DNA of 64,000 bases from Branchinecta lynchi (Eukaryota > Arthropoda > Branchiopoda > Anostraca > Branchinectidae): positions 18,451,304-18,515,303 of the forward strand of contig JAKZAP010000007.1 in assembly GCA_023053575.1 (NCBI GenBank), written 5' to 3'. Position 1 is the stretch's first letter. Each line of letters begins with the position of its first letter. The notes beneath the pieces are model-generated. The model saw only the letters and a program-made list of their open reading frames with translations. It had not been told where the DNA came from and ran no database searches. Of the stretch, positions 11,214-25,900 are shown piece after piece. Position numbers and translations under genes: made by a program.

Positions 11214-12982
11214 TGTCAACCGAAATAGCATCAATGTAATATTTAACACAAGGATGCGCGACTATGTGTTATCTCTTATAAAACTTCTGACACTGCAGTG
11301 GGAAGTTTTTAGAGATGGAGCTGCAATGGATGCGACCAAAAGAATGAATAAACTGTCGCTCCATCCCCGTTTCTGTTTTTCTGTGCAATCTGTCACTAAA
11401 GCATAAACTAATATAATTTGTTTCCCTGGCAGTTAATAATCCTTGTACTACGGTCTACGCTAGGTGCCGGAAGCTCCGTCCTTTACCCTTATCAAGGTAG
11501 GGCGTTGGTATTATAGTTGCGACGGGTCCTTGAAAGCGATGCATCAAAAATTCGGAGCGAAGCGCAAATTTGAATCCGACTGCGAACACCGGACTGTGTG
11601 CGCGGCAAGTGCGCGCATCTTAAAAAGGTGAGCGCAGATAAATGACAAAATCGTATATTCGAGACATGCATTTACTATTACGCAACAAAAAAATCACAGG
11701 AAATCCAAGATAACGAATAACAAAGAGTAACAACATCAGGATCGTGAAAACTGTAGTTTTAAATTCAACTGTAGTTCCAAGGTAAGAGAAATCTGGAACA
11801 GATTAATCGAAAATAAGAACTCAGAAGATTTAATTTCATGCGTGTAGTATTGTTATTTTTAGCGCTTTGCTAGGCGTTGATTTACTTTGAATTATGTTTA
11901 AAATTTTAAACAAGTTTGCCAATTAGAACTTTTATTCGGCGAAATTCGGGCCGTCTTAGCAAGGGTCCTCTCTACTCGGGCTATTCCTAGGAAGCTGAAC
12001 TTGCGGTGAACGGAGCCTGTGGCAATTTTAAATCCACAATTTAGAGAGCTGCTTTAAAGGAACAGCTGTAGCCGAAAATATAGTGGTGAGATTTCACGCT
12101 TACTTTCGGCAAACTAAGTAACAACAGAAATAATTTTGTGTCGGCTTACACTGACACAGACGCTATTTAGGGGAGGTGGGTGGCCCCTCCTAGATTCAAA
12201 ATTTCCTCCTTGGCGCTATTTTTAGCCGCCATAGGTTTCAAAACGTAAAATGACTTTATTTCAAGGTATACTCGAAAAGCTACTTTTAAATGTAAACCAA
12301 AAAGAGTAATTCAGTTTTGAGTTCGTGCAAAAAAAAGGGATTGGGGACAAAGTTGATCTTTGGCACCCCTTTAAGGTTTACTGAAGTGGCGCCACTGCAA
12401 ATGAAACCATACAGCTTTTATTCCACTATCTTTGACGTTCAACATCAACGCAACTTTCCCGTTTGAATTGTATATTTGTATGGACTGCTGTCTTTGTGAC
12501 TAAGGTGTTTTTAGGCTGATAACTGCGCGACAAAGAATACAAAAATAACCCACCGAATTCGGGTTTCATTGGCGTGACTGTAACCTAGGTGGAGGAAAAA
12601 AATGTCTTGAAATCCAAGCAGATACAACATGGCTAAAAGTACTGAGTCCATCCGTATGTGAGTTCCCACAAGCACTCTATAGCACTGAGCAAAGCTAAAG
12701 ATCTTCGCATTCAGCGACCTGCCTCTTCGAGACTGGCTCGAAATCACACAAGAATGGACTCAAGACAGCCAGGAATGGGCCCAAGACCGCCAGGGATGAA
12801 ACCTGACAGTGGAACAAATCTTGGATGCCAGGGAAGGCTCGCAGCCGGTGTCCTGATTCAAGTACAAGTAGTAAGTGCTTTGAAACTGCAATTAAACACT
12901 TTTCATAACGACAGTTTACGAAGGACCCTCATTCCTCACTTCCGATAATAAAGTTTGTTGTCCCTCTGTTAGCACGATTACT
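11214..12982. other. no gene recognised
   Basis: This is mostly unique AT-rich sequence. Short ORFs at 12511-12948 overlap in both directions and match nothing I know. A phrase ACTTCTGACACTGCAG at 11286 recurs in altered form at 13294, 21709 and 22890, so some of it is repeat-derived. Confidence 0.4.
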
Positions 12983-13198
12983 ATGAGAATCACAACAATG
13001 GCATTGTTGGTCGTCTTTAGCTGGCTTTTAATCCGACCTTTTCATGCCACGGACTTGCGCTGCCGGCAACACTGTCAGAGGTTTCATAATATAGCACAAG
13101 GCTACTCTGTTTCAAAAGATAACAGGAAAAAGACTATCTGTGAATGTTACAGACAAATTGCGTTTTGTCATCAACACGGTCTGCAATTTGACTTTTAA
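12983..13198 (+). CDS. candidate small secreted cysteine-containing peptide
   Basis: This 71-codon ORF begins with a good signal-peptide shape. Met-Arg is followed by a hydrophobic core (ALLVVFSWLLI) and a likely cleavage near residue 22 (FHA). The mature part has five cysteines (about 27, 31, 52, 54 and 62) and many His/Lys/Arg residues. The ICECYRQIAFC block loosely recalls the CxCDxxxxxC helix of secreted phospholipases A2, but the catalytic HD pair is absent, so I do not assign that family. It lies on the strand opposite the TMEM68-like gene, beyond its 3' end. It could be an exon or chance. Confidence 0.28.
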   Translation: MRITTMALLVVFSWLLIRPFHATDLRCRQHCQRFHNIAQGYSVSKDNRKKTICECYRQIAFCHQHGLQFDF

Positions 13199-13866
13199 CA
13201 GGTCGTAATGGAAAATATTATCTTACACTTGTAGATTACATCCAAATTGTTGTCTGTTTAAACTGAGTATCCATCTCTTAAAACATTATGAAAGTTCTGA
13301 CACTGCAATGAGGTGTTTCTCGATGAACGGCAAAGCGCTGCGGCTATGTTTCTTCGCATGGGTGGAGGCGAAGGTCAAAAACGAAGTCGACAGGCAACCA
13401 AAAATGACATATAATTTGGCGTGACAGAAACATACGGCGTATATCTCATGCTGAAGCACTCTGGAATGGACATGAACTAACATGCGATTGCGATCCTAAT
13501 ACAGCGGCCTTTATCGCCGCGTCCTAACAAAGGAATCACGCTTGATCGACAAAAACAAAGTTATCACTGAGTACGCCTGAGCGGAAATGAAGCTTCAGGC
13601 ATAGTCTCTCGTACTCCTTTAAATCCGGTGAATGTAATTTAGCACGGTGAAGTTGTAAGACATGCCTCAGGTTGATTGTGTGTACATGAAGCCCCAGTCT
13701 TCTTCTCAAATGGGGTTTATATGGTTCTTTGTACAGGTTGTCCTCCGACGATACATTCAGGAACATCGCATACCAAATTGCAGATGTCCGAGGAAATAGG
13801 GTTAACTGCTGGCACAAGCATGAAAACACTAATAGTTAAGTCACAATATCACAGCTATGTTTTGCA

Positions 13867-13950
13867 CTAGAAACGCTCAAGTAGAGCTCTCCAGATCGAA
13901 CCGGGAATGACTTGATGCTGGTCTCGCAAGCTCTCGACAGCGGCCGCCAC
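13867..13950 (-). CDS. TMEM68: TMEM68-like exon 6 (last coding exon)
   Basis: A TTTTTTAG acceptor lies at 13958-13951. The exon codes 27 residues and ends TAG at 13869-13867. The tail HQVIPGSIWRALLERF fits the family ending (HQxIPGxIxRALLERF). It enters in phase 0 after exon 5. I found no clear AATAAA in the first few hundred bases downstream. Confidence 0.88.
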   Translation of the reverse strand: MAAAVESLRDQHQVIPGSIWRALLERF

Positions 13951-16900
13951 CTAAAAAATCAGATTCAAACTTTACGAAGTTTAATAAATAAATAACATAA
14001 AGCTACTCTAGGTTCACAAAACCGCGTCCGCTGCGTTACATCCTGTCGTTGACGAAAAAGCTGAACTGTTCGCCACATAATAGCAGTGGCGAGACGTACC
14101 GTGTTGATGCATAATGCAGAAATGCAGCGCGTCAACACAGAGGTACGCAGTATATCAACCAGACGTTAGAGCATATCTTTTCCTAGAACAGCTTTTTCAC
14201 GATAACAGGGCTGCCACAAGTTTAGAGACTTGAAAATAGAGACTGAGGGACTTTTTTCAACCCAAAAAGGGACCTAAGGTCACCGCCAGTAAATCAGACA
14301 TGCACAGCGGTAGGATCCTATAGCAGTTTAAAATGTAGCGAACAGGAATGTATATGGCTCACAGATTTGGGCCGTTAGGCAGAGGGAAGAAAGGCAACTT
14401 GACGAATTTCCCCTCGATTTTAATAACGTTCTTGTGATTAAACCAGTGACAAGTCACCCAATGAAGAAGAAAAATCGCCCATCTGTATTGGCAGACGAGT
14501 GGACAGTCAAAAAAGTTGGATTTTGGAGATCGTGACACAGCTGTTTCATTTAGTGGCTTAACGGGCCAACATGCATCGACACAGTAATTTTGTTAGCATT
14601 ATATCCATACATGCTTTTTCAGAAGCTTAGCCATGGAGTTACCATGCCCACCCTGAAACTACTATATTTCTCATATAATATTTTGAGGTAGTTTTATTCG
14701 CTTAACAAGAACTACGACCTCATATGGCACTGGATACGTGTAGGTGGAACCTAAAAAGTAGACAAGAAACCGAAATACCCCGCTATCTAAAAATGCGGTT
14801 CGGACCTAGAAATACGATATCTAGTTTTACTAAAGTCTGAGCATTTCCGTCGCCTCGGATCACCGAGGTCAAATGACTTTTCTACCTTCCAAGTTTCAAC
14901 CCTAAAGATCCATTCGTTTGGTCCCTAGACATGCCACACGGTTTCCCGTACCCCCCCCCCCCCCTCCTCCAACGTCCCCTACCGAGTCCGAATCTGGTTC
15001 GGACTTCGGACTACTAAATGGATCATCTGAAGCATTCTCTTTTACCACCTATCAAGTTTCACTCAACTCTGAGCGTTTACAATCGCTATATAGCGATTGT
15101 AATTTCTGTCCGTCAGTCGGTCTGTCGGTTCCGGATTTGCTAGTTCGGGCACTTCCAGATAAGCTAGGACGATGAAACTTGGCAGGCATATCAGGAACTG
15201 GACCAGCTTAAATTAGAAATGGTGGCTTCCCCGATCCGACCATCTGGAGGGGAGTGGAGGGAGGGGGAATCCGGCAAAAATAGGAAAAATTATATATTTT
15301 TAGCTTACGAACGGGTGATCGGATCTTAATGAAACTTGATGTATGGAAGGACTTCGTGTCTCAGACCCTCCATTTTAAATCCAGACCAAATCCGGTGACA
15401 TTGGGGGGAGTTGGAGGGGGAAACCGGAAATCTTGGAAAACACTTATAGTGGAGGGATCCGGATGAAACTTGGTCGAAAGTACAAGCAAAAGTCCTAGAT
15501 ACGTGACTGATATAACCGGAACGGATCCGCTCACTTTGGGGGAGTTGGGGGGGGGGGGAGAGAAGTCCGAATTTCTAGTGATCCCGCGAGTTCGGTGCTT
15601 CCTGCTGTGCTGGGACGATGGAAATTGATGGGCATGTCTGGGACCCGACCAGATTATATATAACCTCGTGTCTCAGACATCCCACTTTAAATCCGGGCCG
15701 GATCCGATGACACTGGGGGAGTTGGAGGAGGGAACCGGAAATTTTGAGAAACGCTTAGAGTGGAGGGATCGGGATGAAACTTGGTGGGAAAAACAAGCAC
15801 AAGTCCTAGACACGTCATTGACATAACCGGACCGCATCAGGGCACTGTGGGGGAGTTGGGGGGGGGGTCCGGATTTCTAGCGATCCCGCGAGTTCGGCAT
15901 ACTTCCTGATGTCCTGGTGCGATGAAACTTGGCAGGTATGTCAGGGATCCGAACAGATTGACTTGAGAACAGCCGTTTCCCCGACCCGACCATCGTGGGG
16001 GAAGTGGGTGGATGGGGAGTCCGGAATCTAGTGGCGTGCATAACTTTTGAACGGGTGATCGGATTTGAATGAAAATTGTATGGTGAGCTATCGCCTCGGA
16101 CGTTCAGTGTCACGTCCGGGTCGGGTCCGATACCTGCTGGGATGGGGGGGGGGGCGGAAAACTCAAGAAACTCTAAAAGCAGAGGGATTGGGACGAAACT
16201 TAATGGATGGAACAAGCATCAGGTCTAGATGAAATTGACGGAGCCAGATGGTTTCGGAGCTCTGTGGGAGGAGTTGGAGGGGGTTTCCTGGAATTCCGGT
16301 AGTCGTAAGTTAGAATAGTTCCAGATGTAAAACGACGACGAAACTTCGCCGGAAACTTCCGTTCCTAGATCCGAGCATTTTTTGGGGAGCAAGAAAAGAG
16401 AAATATGGAAATTGACTTCTATAAATTGCGAACGAGTGGTCTGATTCGAGTCAAACTTCATGGGTGATACGAACCGATGGCGACGACCATATGCGACCAC
16501 GATTAGGGGAATTGGGGGTGGGGGGACTTTTGACATGCACAAAAACCAAACGGATGGACCGAATGAGATGCAAATTCGACAGTGCCGAGTTTATGCGGCC
16601 TAGATTTGTTATTTGGCGTCCGGGCCGGATTCGGCCAAGATAGGGGGGGGGGGTTACTGGAAACTTGCAGATAGGCTATGCTCCAATTTCAGTAAAACTT
16701 GATGGACAGGAACAGGGAATTAAGAGATTGGGCCCGAACCAGCTCCGACAACGTTGGTGGGAGGTACCGGAACTTTCCAAAAATGCTCAGATTCGAGTGA
16801 AACTTTATAGATGGTATAAAAGAAGATGCTTTAGGTGGTCGATTTTTTTTATTCCAAACCAGATTCGGCCACGGTAGGTGGGGATAGAGGGAGTACCGGA

Positions 16901-19900
16901 AATCGTATAGCACGTCTAGGGATCAAACAAATGGATTTATTGTGATGAAAGTTTGAACAGTCATGTACATTTGCTACAGATAATCGAGACGATGCCGGAA
17001 CTGCTCAGAAATGAGTGAAACTAAATATCCTATTTCTATTTCCGAACCGCATTTTTGGATGGCGGGTGTGTTTTGTGACGTTTTCATCTACAGTACAGCC
17101 TACTCGTACAAGTGCCATATGAGCTCGTAGCTCTTGTTTCGAAATTTCCCGTAATTTTCCCACCCCCCTCCCCCAGCATGGTCGGATCCAGTCCGAACCC
17201 TAAAATATGTCATCTAGGGCATGTGAGCTCTCTACATTCCAAGTTTCACTAAAATCGCTCCACTTGTTTGACCCCTATGCGAGCCAAAACGTTTCCGGGA
17301 ATCCCCTTCCAGCTCCTCCCACTGTGGCTGAATACAAATCGGAAACATAAACGTCCCGTCTCTGACATAGCCTATCCGCAAATTTCCGGTTCCCACTTCA
17401 CACCCCTCCCTTACCGTGACCAGATCCGATCCAGACACCAAATAACAAATCAAGGCCGCATTCTATCCAGCTTGCATCCCACTCTGTATACCCCCCCCCC
17501 CCTTGTCCAACTCTCCTAAACCTGCGCGCATGTGGTTCGGACGCAAGTTTTGCTTGTCTAGGTCATCAGTTCTTATCACCCATAAAATTTCACTCGAATC
17601 GGACCACTCGTTCGAAACTTACGGAATCCAGTGATTTCGGATTCCCCTTCCCTCAACTCCCCAAAGAAGGTCCGATCAAGGAACACAAGTTTTCCTAGGG
17701 CATTATGCCGGGTTCTTAAGTCATTAATAGGCCTGCAAAGTTTCATTGTTCTTAGAATAGCTGGAACTATCGTAACTGGCGATCACTTGGAATTCCGGGA
17801 AACACCCTCCAACTCCCCCCACAGAGCCCCGATACGATCCGGTTCTGTCAATTACGTATCCAAGGCTAATGCTTGTTCTTCTCACCAGGTTCCATCCCGA
17901 TCCCTCAACTCTAAGCGTTTCACGAGATACGTTTCACGAGATTCAACACAAATATCTGATTCGACCAAGACTTGACACGGAACACTTGAGGCGATAGTTC
18001 TTTCCACTTGCCAAGTTTCATTCAATTCCGATCACCCGTTCAAAAGTTATGCATGCCACCAGATTCCGGGCTCCCCATCCCTCCACTCCCCCCACGGTGG
18101 TTGGATCCAGGAAACGACTATTACCAAGTCAATCTGTTCGGGTCTCTAACATGTCTTCCAAGTTTCGTCGTCCTAGCACATCCGGAAGTACCGAAATAGC
18201 AGGATCACCGAAATTCCGCCCCCTCCCCCACCCTCAACCCCCCACAGTGCCCGAATCTGGTCCGGTTATGTCAACGACGTGTCTAGGACTTGTGCTTGTT
18301 CTTCCCACCAAGTTTCATCCCGATCCCTCCACTCTAAGCGTTTCCCAAGATTTCTGGTTCCTCCCCTCCAGCTCCCCCCTAAGTCACCGGATCCTGTTCG
18401 GATTTAAATGGGTGATCTGAGACACGGGTTCCTTCCGAATATCAAGTTTCATTACGATCGAATCACCCGTTCAAAAGTTATAAATACCTCTATGTTCCGG
18501 ATTCCTCCTCCCCCTACTCCCCCCACGATGCTCGGATCGGGGAGGTGACTATTTCCAACTTAATCTTGGGGTCCCCGATATGCCTGCCAAGTTTCGTCGT
18601 CCTAGCTTATGTGGAAGTGCCCAAACTAGAAAAACCTGGACAGACGATTTCCAGACCTACTTTTTTAGCCGAGAACGAAAAGTCGGATAACACAGCAGCT
18701 GCGTCGATGACGGACATTTTGGTCTATAAGGGCAATTTAGGCCTATAAAGACCAGCTCTATGAAAACATCACCCCTTGCACAACGAAACAAGCAAAACAC
18801 AGCAAACTGGAAAAACCATATATATATTCTTTTTTCTGGGCAAATCGAATTAAATATTTCATATTTTTCTAAACTTATTAACATTTCTAAGAAATGCCTT
18901 AGAAAACAAGCAAATACAGAAATGGTTCCTCTTTTTGTGTTGACGGTAATTTTTGTCGGTAAAGTGTCAACCAAACTAGCCTTCTTTTTCTTTAGCATTC
19001 CATTAGAAATACAGGCATCTTGCCAATCTCTTAAATACTCGAACTGACAAAGTAGTTGTTGCTAAGAATTATTATTAACCAAAGCCAGGAACTAAATATA
19101 TCGAATCATAGAGCTACATTGATAGTTAGGATAGAATTTAATACTGACGATTACTTCATCTAAAACAAAATTCATAGCCTATCTTCCCTTAGGCCAAAGT
19201 AATGGGTTTTCTAAGTAAAAAATCTGTTAGGTTCTTGTCTCCAACGTATTGCCATGCTTGCCCTTTTTTACGAAGCTTTCGAACGCTGAAGCCGGAAGTT
19301 GTCTCAACTATTGACCCCACTTGCAACTGAGTTTTCTTTCACGACCAAACTAGATTGCTCTTCGTGGCCACCAAGCGAAGCCATGTTTCCTTCCACCCAT
19401 AGCATTCATGCACGACTGGATTAGTCATCAGGGCGAGCCATTGGGTCTCCCATAGTCTCTGCCCCTTCCTAAAGACTCGTCGTTCGGGGTTCGCATTGAC
19501 CATCAGAAGCAATGTCTTTCGTTGCCCCCCCCCCCACCCCGTTCATTTCTTTCACCATGGGGGCGGGTGAGGGGAGGTTCGTCCGAGTACGTGCACGCAC
19601 CGTCTTAGTCCGTCTTAGGCTCTGATTGGGGTCGACCAGCAGCTTTCGGTGTGATCTTACAAGTTTACTCAGAAGATATTTTGCGTTCAGTCATCCTAGG
19701 ATTACAACGATTTATTTCGGGAAAAAGGTAGATTAATTTTTAGCCTTGAAAGTGACCTAATCTTTGTTTTTGTCTTCGAACTTCCTCATTTCCTATGATC
19801 CTCAGGTTTCATTTTCAGTATCGATCGCAGGCATCTATGGCAGAATGCATCGAGTTCACGTGCTTCTGTGGGTTTCAGTGGCGAAGCTGGGGGGCCATAG

Positions 19901-22900
19901 AGAAGTATCTACAGGACAAGGCCTTCGTAGTCTGAGGCAATATTTAGTATGTTCTGTGCGCTTTCGACTTAATCAGCGAGGAGGTTTGAATCCTCGGTAT
20001 GGGAAGGCTTGGAATGACTTCCACCCCGTTGTGCTTATCCATGATCCTTTACTATCGAATCAGTGACTTCCTGCATTCCCCGCTTAATTATGCCTTTCTT
20101 TGCTGAGTCGAATACAGAAACAAAGACAATGAAGAATTTCGTGGTTTCCTGTTGATGCTTGAAGCTCAACAGCAAAGGCTTCAAGATGCTTGAAGCCTTT
20201 ATAGGCTAAAAAGTCGGTGACATACATCGGTGCGGAGTGGTGCGTTACGATTTTCGTTCTTAGCACAAAAAGTTGGTCTAGAAAAGTTCTTCAAACCTTC
20301 TGCAGCTCTCGTGCTACCCCACCCCCCACCCCCTTGAACGATAGAGGTGCCTGAATCCCGGACTACATGGTCATCATTGCCTCAAGGTGTTTGCTAACAA
20401 ATGAATTCCTTAAAGTACTCGTCTTAACCGAAAAGTAAAAAAAAATACATTTTCATTATCATGATTTTACATGATCGTTTTTGCCTCAAGGGTTCTTAAA
20501 TGAATTTCTAGCACCTTCAAAGCGGTCATGACTACCGAAAGTGCAAAAAAAAATGTTTGACTAAATGACACATTTTCGTGATCCCCAAGGGCCTATGAAC
20601 ATATTCGTGTCTCAAGGGTTTTGCTTATGAAGGATTACAACAAACCCAAGAGATGGCACATTCCCATAGTCTGACCCAACTTTGCAAGTGAATATGAGCT
20701 TCTAGCTCTTGTTTGTTTCTGTTGCTCTATAACTGAGCTGAAACTTAAAAGTGACGGCTAGACATTCAAAAGAAGAAAAACAAACTCCATATATTTCTGG
20801 TAATAATAGTTGTGTTTTTGATCTAATATTCTGAGTTCTCCGTTCTCGCTTCTGAATTCCCGATTTCACAAATTGCCGTTTTTGCTTCTCTGGCTTCTAC
20901 ATTCTCGCTTTTGACAAAAACACTGATTTGGCAGCTCGTCCGCAACCTGGTATGCGTGTTTATGCATATTAAACATCCGCAATCTGTCGACCAATCAGGG
21001 AGGAGAACGGAGAGAGGAGAATCGAGAATTCACCATCTGAGCAACTTCTCGATCCTGCAGAATCACGAGGCTTTCCCCATTCTCGATTCTGACAAAAACG
21101 CAAGAAAAGGAGAATTCGGTTTATCTGAATAGTCCAAAAACACGAAATAGGAGAATTGCGAGGAGAATCCGGATTCAAATGCAACTAATTTTTCTACAGG
21201 CACATATCTTCCCTATGAGCATGTATGCTGACTTGACAATAGTCATCCACGTATATGTGTAGAGATCCCCAGAACAAATCAAGTAGCAACAGATTGGTAA
21301 GCTAATGCAAGGATAAATAGAAGTGGTCCCACCCAACACTTAGATCTTTTTCTTTCATATCCACTGGATTAATGAATAATCTTATTTGCACGAATAATTA
21401 TTGTTTTCGTCGCCTCTGGCGGCATGGGCAGGTGATCCAGGGTTGGGTGTACAAAATAGTGTTTCCATTGTTTCTTCAGGACAGAGCAAAATTACCGTCG
21501 GGAGTAGCGCTAAGACGTATACTTTCCATACATCGGAAACGAGCCTTACTCATAGCGCCGCCTACTACACTTGTGACATTTAAGCCGAGACAAACTCGTG
21601 GGTTTCGAAACTTCTAGTACGGGTAAGAAGCGGTCTGGACACATCGAGGAAACACGGGAAGTTGTATCTTTTTTTGCTGTATTCGGGATATGGAGTTACC
21701 GGAGCCAGCGCTGCACTGTCAGTAGTTTCATAGCAGATAACACGAGGATGCGCGGTTTCAACAGATAATGCGTAACAGATAACACTTCTGATGTTATCGA
21801 AAAACCGCCAAGCGAACAAGACCAAAGAGTTCGATAGGATTCCAAACATATAATATTTGATCCAGACAATTGGGTCTTGTCTTCGCCAGATCCAGTCCCC
21901 GAGTGAAAAAAAGACAGAACTATAGATCTTCTTACCCCTAAATCTGTCATCTAATTAACTTCAAATAAAACTTTTGCTTTTAACAAATTTCCAAGTTTTG
22001 GCCTGATTCCGGGCGAACAAGTTGTCGGGGTAGAATATACTTTTCACATAAGTGTTCAACATACCCCTAAATCGAACATCTAATCAACTTCAAATAAAGC
22101 TTTTATTTTTAAGAAACTTTCCAGTTTTGGACGAATTCCAGGCGAACTAGTTGCCCGGCGAGGAAAGGGTTTTCACCATCGTGTTCAGCATGTCTTCCTA
22201 CCTCTAAATCGAACATCTAATCAACTTGAAATAAAAGTTTTACTTTTAACAGACTTTCCGACTTTGGCCAGATTCCGGGCTAACTACTTGTCCGGCGTAA
22301 AAATGGTTTTCACCATCGTGTTCAGCATGTTTTCTTACCCCTAAATCAAACATCTGATCAACTTCAAGTACAACTTTTACTTTTAACAAACTTTCCGATT
22401 TTGGCCAGATTCCGGGCGAACTACTTGTCCGATGACAAAATGGTGCTCACCATCAGCATGTCTTCTTACCTTATAATCGACTATCACATTATATGTTTAA
22501 AAATCTTTCATTTGCCCCTTAATTTAGACCCCCACCCCCACCCCTAAATGTAGGACTACAGAGCCCACCCATAGAATCCTCACACCAATTCCATCAAAAT
22601 ATCTCATTCCTTTCGAGAGTTATAGTGCGCACAGACGGATAGCTTTTGCGATGTCATAGGTATCCCACCCCTTCGTTTTGGGATCCCAAAAACCGCCAAA
22701 AAGTATCTGCTGAGTTTTCCAACATCATTACGATAAAGAATAGAGTCAGTCTGTTTTGGCTCATCCTAAGAAAGCTTGTTATGCATAACATTTCATGCAT
22801 AACGTTTTCAAACACAACAAATAAAATCCGAAGTGTTATCTGTTACGCATTATCTGTTGAAACCGCGCAGCCTCGTGGTATCTGTTATGAAACTTCTGAC

Positions 22901-25900
22901 AGTGTGGTGTACGACTGATTGAATTCCAGTAGGGACGTTCTGTAATGCTAGTGGTGCTAGCGTCGCTGCTATTCGAGAATGTGTCAGTTTTTTCAAGTCT
23001 TGGGACTAGTCCCTAGTGTTATTGCGCTCTGCTTCAAGGCCCATACTGCTGAAATTGTTAATATGGTCATCTAATATCATCGGTAGGCTACTACCTACAG
23101 CGATGGGAACGCACGAGCCTTCGTGGTGTGAAAGCCATGTTAGCCTTCTCTTACCTTGGCGGCCAGTTCAGCGGGTTCCATGCCCGGATCCGGCATAATT
23201 GGCTCCCCGACGTAGGTTCGTAGTTTAACTGGGAATCCACCATAAATAGGGACTAGAGGTAATTTGGTCAGACTATACAGCCATCTCCACATGGACTTGA
23301 GAAGGCTCACGCTCCGAAATGCTTCTCGGATGTTAGCAGTGAAAATAGGAACTATCGGCTAAAACAGAAAAATTCTTAAAGCACACCTCGCACTATTTAC
23401 TGCTTATTGTTTCAATATTCAGAACTATCTGAATACTGTAAAACTAGCCCTGCTTCTAAGAAATTGTCAACGGATTTGGCTGTTTCAGGCTTTTTCCCAA
23501 GCCGATCGACTTCTAGCTTACACTCAGCGAAATTCAGATAACCGGTTTTACGCATCAATAGTATGATACGCGAACACTCGTCGGGACCATAATGCACATG
23601 GAAAATAGTGAATCTTGGCAAGTACAAAGATTAGTGAGGTAGCGGGTTCATAATGCATATGTAATTTGGGTCTCCTGGTCTAAGAATTAATGAAGGCAGT
23701 TATGGAAGCAGGTCGCATTGGCATTATAATAGGTACGACGGGTCCTTTAAATTTCTTCACCGTTTTAACAAACAAAACGGTTTCGATGGGATCCTATTCC
23801 TAAAGAGGGATATTTTTTGGACTTCCTGATACAGACAATCGTGGCTGACAGAAGCCGTAAACTTGCAATGCAATTCTTACATACCCTATGGTCGACAGAA
23901 TATCGAGGTCAATTCGGCAATATTTTCCCGAAGAATATCGGATGATTAGGTTCATCCGTAGTTTTAGTTTCCGCCGACGACTTTAACCAGACTGTCTATC
24001 AAGACGAGAACAAATGGTATTTGAAGACTAACCAAGTTTAACACCTTTCAACCACTTTTTACTGATCCACTCATTCTCCCCCCTTGTTACTAATTATTTT
24101 AATAACCAATAAAATTTCACGTTTGTTGTTCATTTGTGCCTGTTCGGTTCTTGATTTGTTTCTGTATTTTGTCTTAAGTTTTGTTGTTGATGGTATATTA
24201 TTTAGATGTCGTTAGTTATTAATGTGTGTTTATTTATTTTCTCTTTGTTGCCTATTATTTAGCTTTTGCTATTGTGGCAATTTTTCCATTAAACCTTAAA
24301 CCTTATGTTACTAGATTTCTTAGCCATCCGTCTCCCAAGCTTTGGCAAAACGACTGATCCGCTGAGAAGACTAAGAAGAGAGATGGATCTAGCATGCATT
24401 CTTATCCCCAAAACCGAAACTCTAATAGACTTGAGAAACTTCACTTCAACCGTTCCAGTTTTGCCGGATTCCGGGCGAATTGCTTGTCCAGTGAATAAAA
24501 AAAACTTCAGATACGGAATCCACACGTATTTCTATCGCGATATAGAATCTTTAATCAACCTCAGAATAAACTTTTGCTTTTGATGAATTTCCGGTTTTTG
24601 CTGGTAGTTAGCAAGTGAATAAGAAGATTTAAGTTTGAAAAGGAATTTTGCATGTTTCCTTACCCTTACACCGAACTTCTAATCAAATTCAGATAAAACT
24701 TTCACTTATACAGAATTTTCCAGTTTTGGTCGGATTCCGAGTGAACTAATTTACTGGCAAGTTCAAAAACGGACTCAGCATGTTTCCTTGCCCATTTATC
24801 GAACCTCTAAAAAACTTCAGACGAAACTTCGACTTTTAACGGTTTTCTGGTTTTGACCGAATTCCGCACGAATATTTACGCTTGTCTGGCAAGAAAATAA
24901 GTTTCAGAAATGGATTCAACATGTCACCTTACCGCAGAATCGACTACTAGAGAATAATTTCTCGCATTTTACTTGTGCTTTAAAGTTTAAACAGAGAGCC
25001 AGCTCGTTTTCTAGCTTACCGACTGGCTGGTCATTTTGACCGACTGTTTTTGCAGAAAAAACTACTGTTTTCAAGAAAAAAACGACCGTTTTGACGAAAA
25101 ATCGACTGATTTTCATAATAACCGACTGTTTTTAAGAAAAAAAAACGTAGGCTATTGTTTTCATGAAAAAACCGGCTGTTTTTAAACTTGATTGATTAAT
25201 TTTTGAATTTTTTTTTGTAACAAGAGCTACGAGCTCATATGGCACTTGTACGAGTAGGCTGTACAAGAAAGTAGATGAGAACGTCACAAAATACACCCGC
25301 CATCCAAAAATGCGGTTCGGAAATAGAAATAAGATATTTAGTTTCACTCATTTCTGAGCAGTTCCGGCATCGTCTCGATTGTCTGTAGCAAATGAACATG
25401 ACTGTTCAAACTTTCATCCCAATAAATCCATTTGTTTGATCCCTAGACGTGCTACACGATTTCCGGTACTCACTCTATCTCCACCTACCGTGGCCGAATC
25501 TGGTTCGGAATAAAAAAAATTGACCACCTAAAGCTTCTTCGTTTATACCATCTATCAAGTTTCACTCGAATCTGAGCATTTTTGGGAAAGTTCCGGTACC
25601 CCCCCCCCCCCCCCCCTTCCCACCAACGTTGTCGGAGCCGGTTCGGGCCCAATCTCTTAATTCCCTGTTCCTGTCCATCAAGTTTGACTGAAATTGGAGC
25701 ATAGCCTATCTGCAAGTTTCGGTCCATCCGTTTGGTTTTTTGCATGTCAAAAGTCCCCCCACCCCCAATTCCCCTAATCGTGGTCGCATATGGTTCGAAC
25801 GCATGTTTTACATGTCGAGGCCATCGATTCGTATCACCCATGAAGTTTCACTCGAATCAGACCAATCGTTCGCAATTTATAGAAGACAATTTCCATATTT

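Noticed and set aside
12983..13198. Secreted phospholipase A2 exon
   Set aside because: The CECYRQIAFC block is only loosely similar and the catalytic HD pair and calcium loop are absent.
19764..20066. 100-codon ORF in intron 5
   Set aside because: No recognised domain, no splice context with neighbours, codon content not gene-like.
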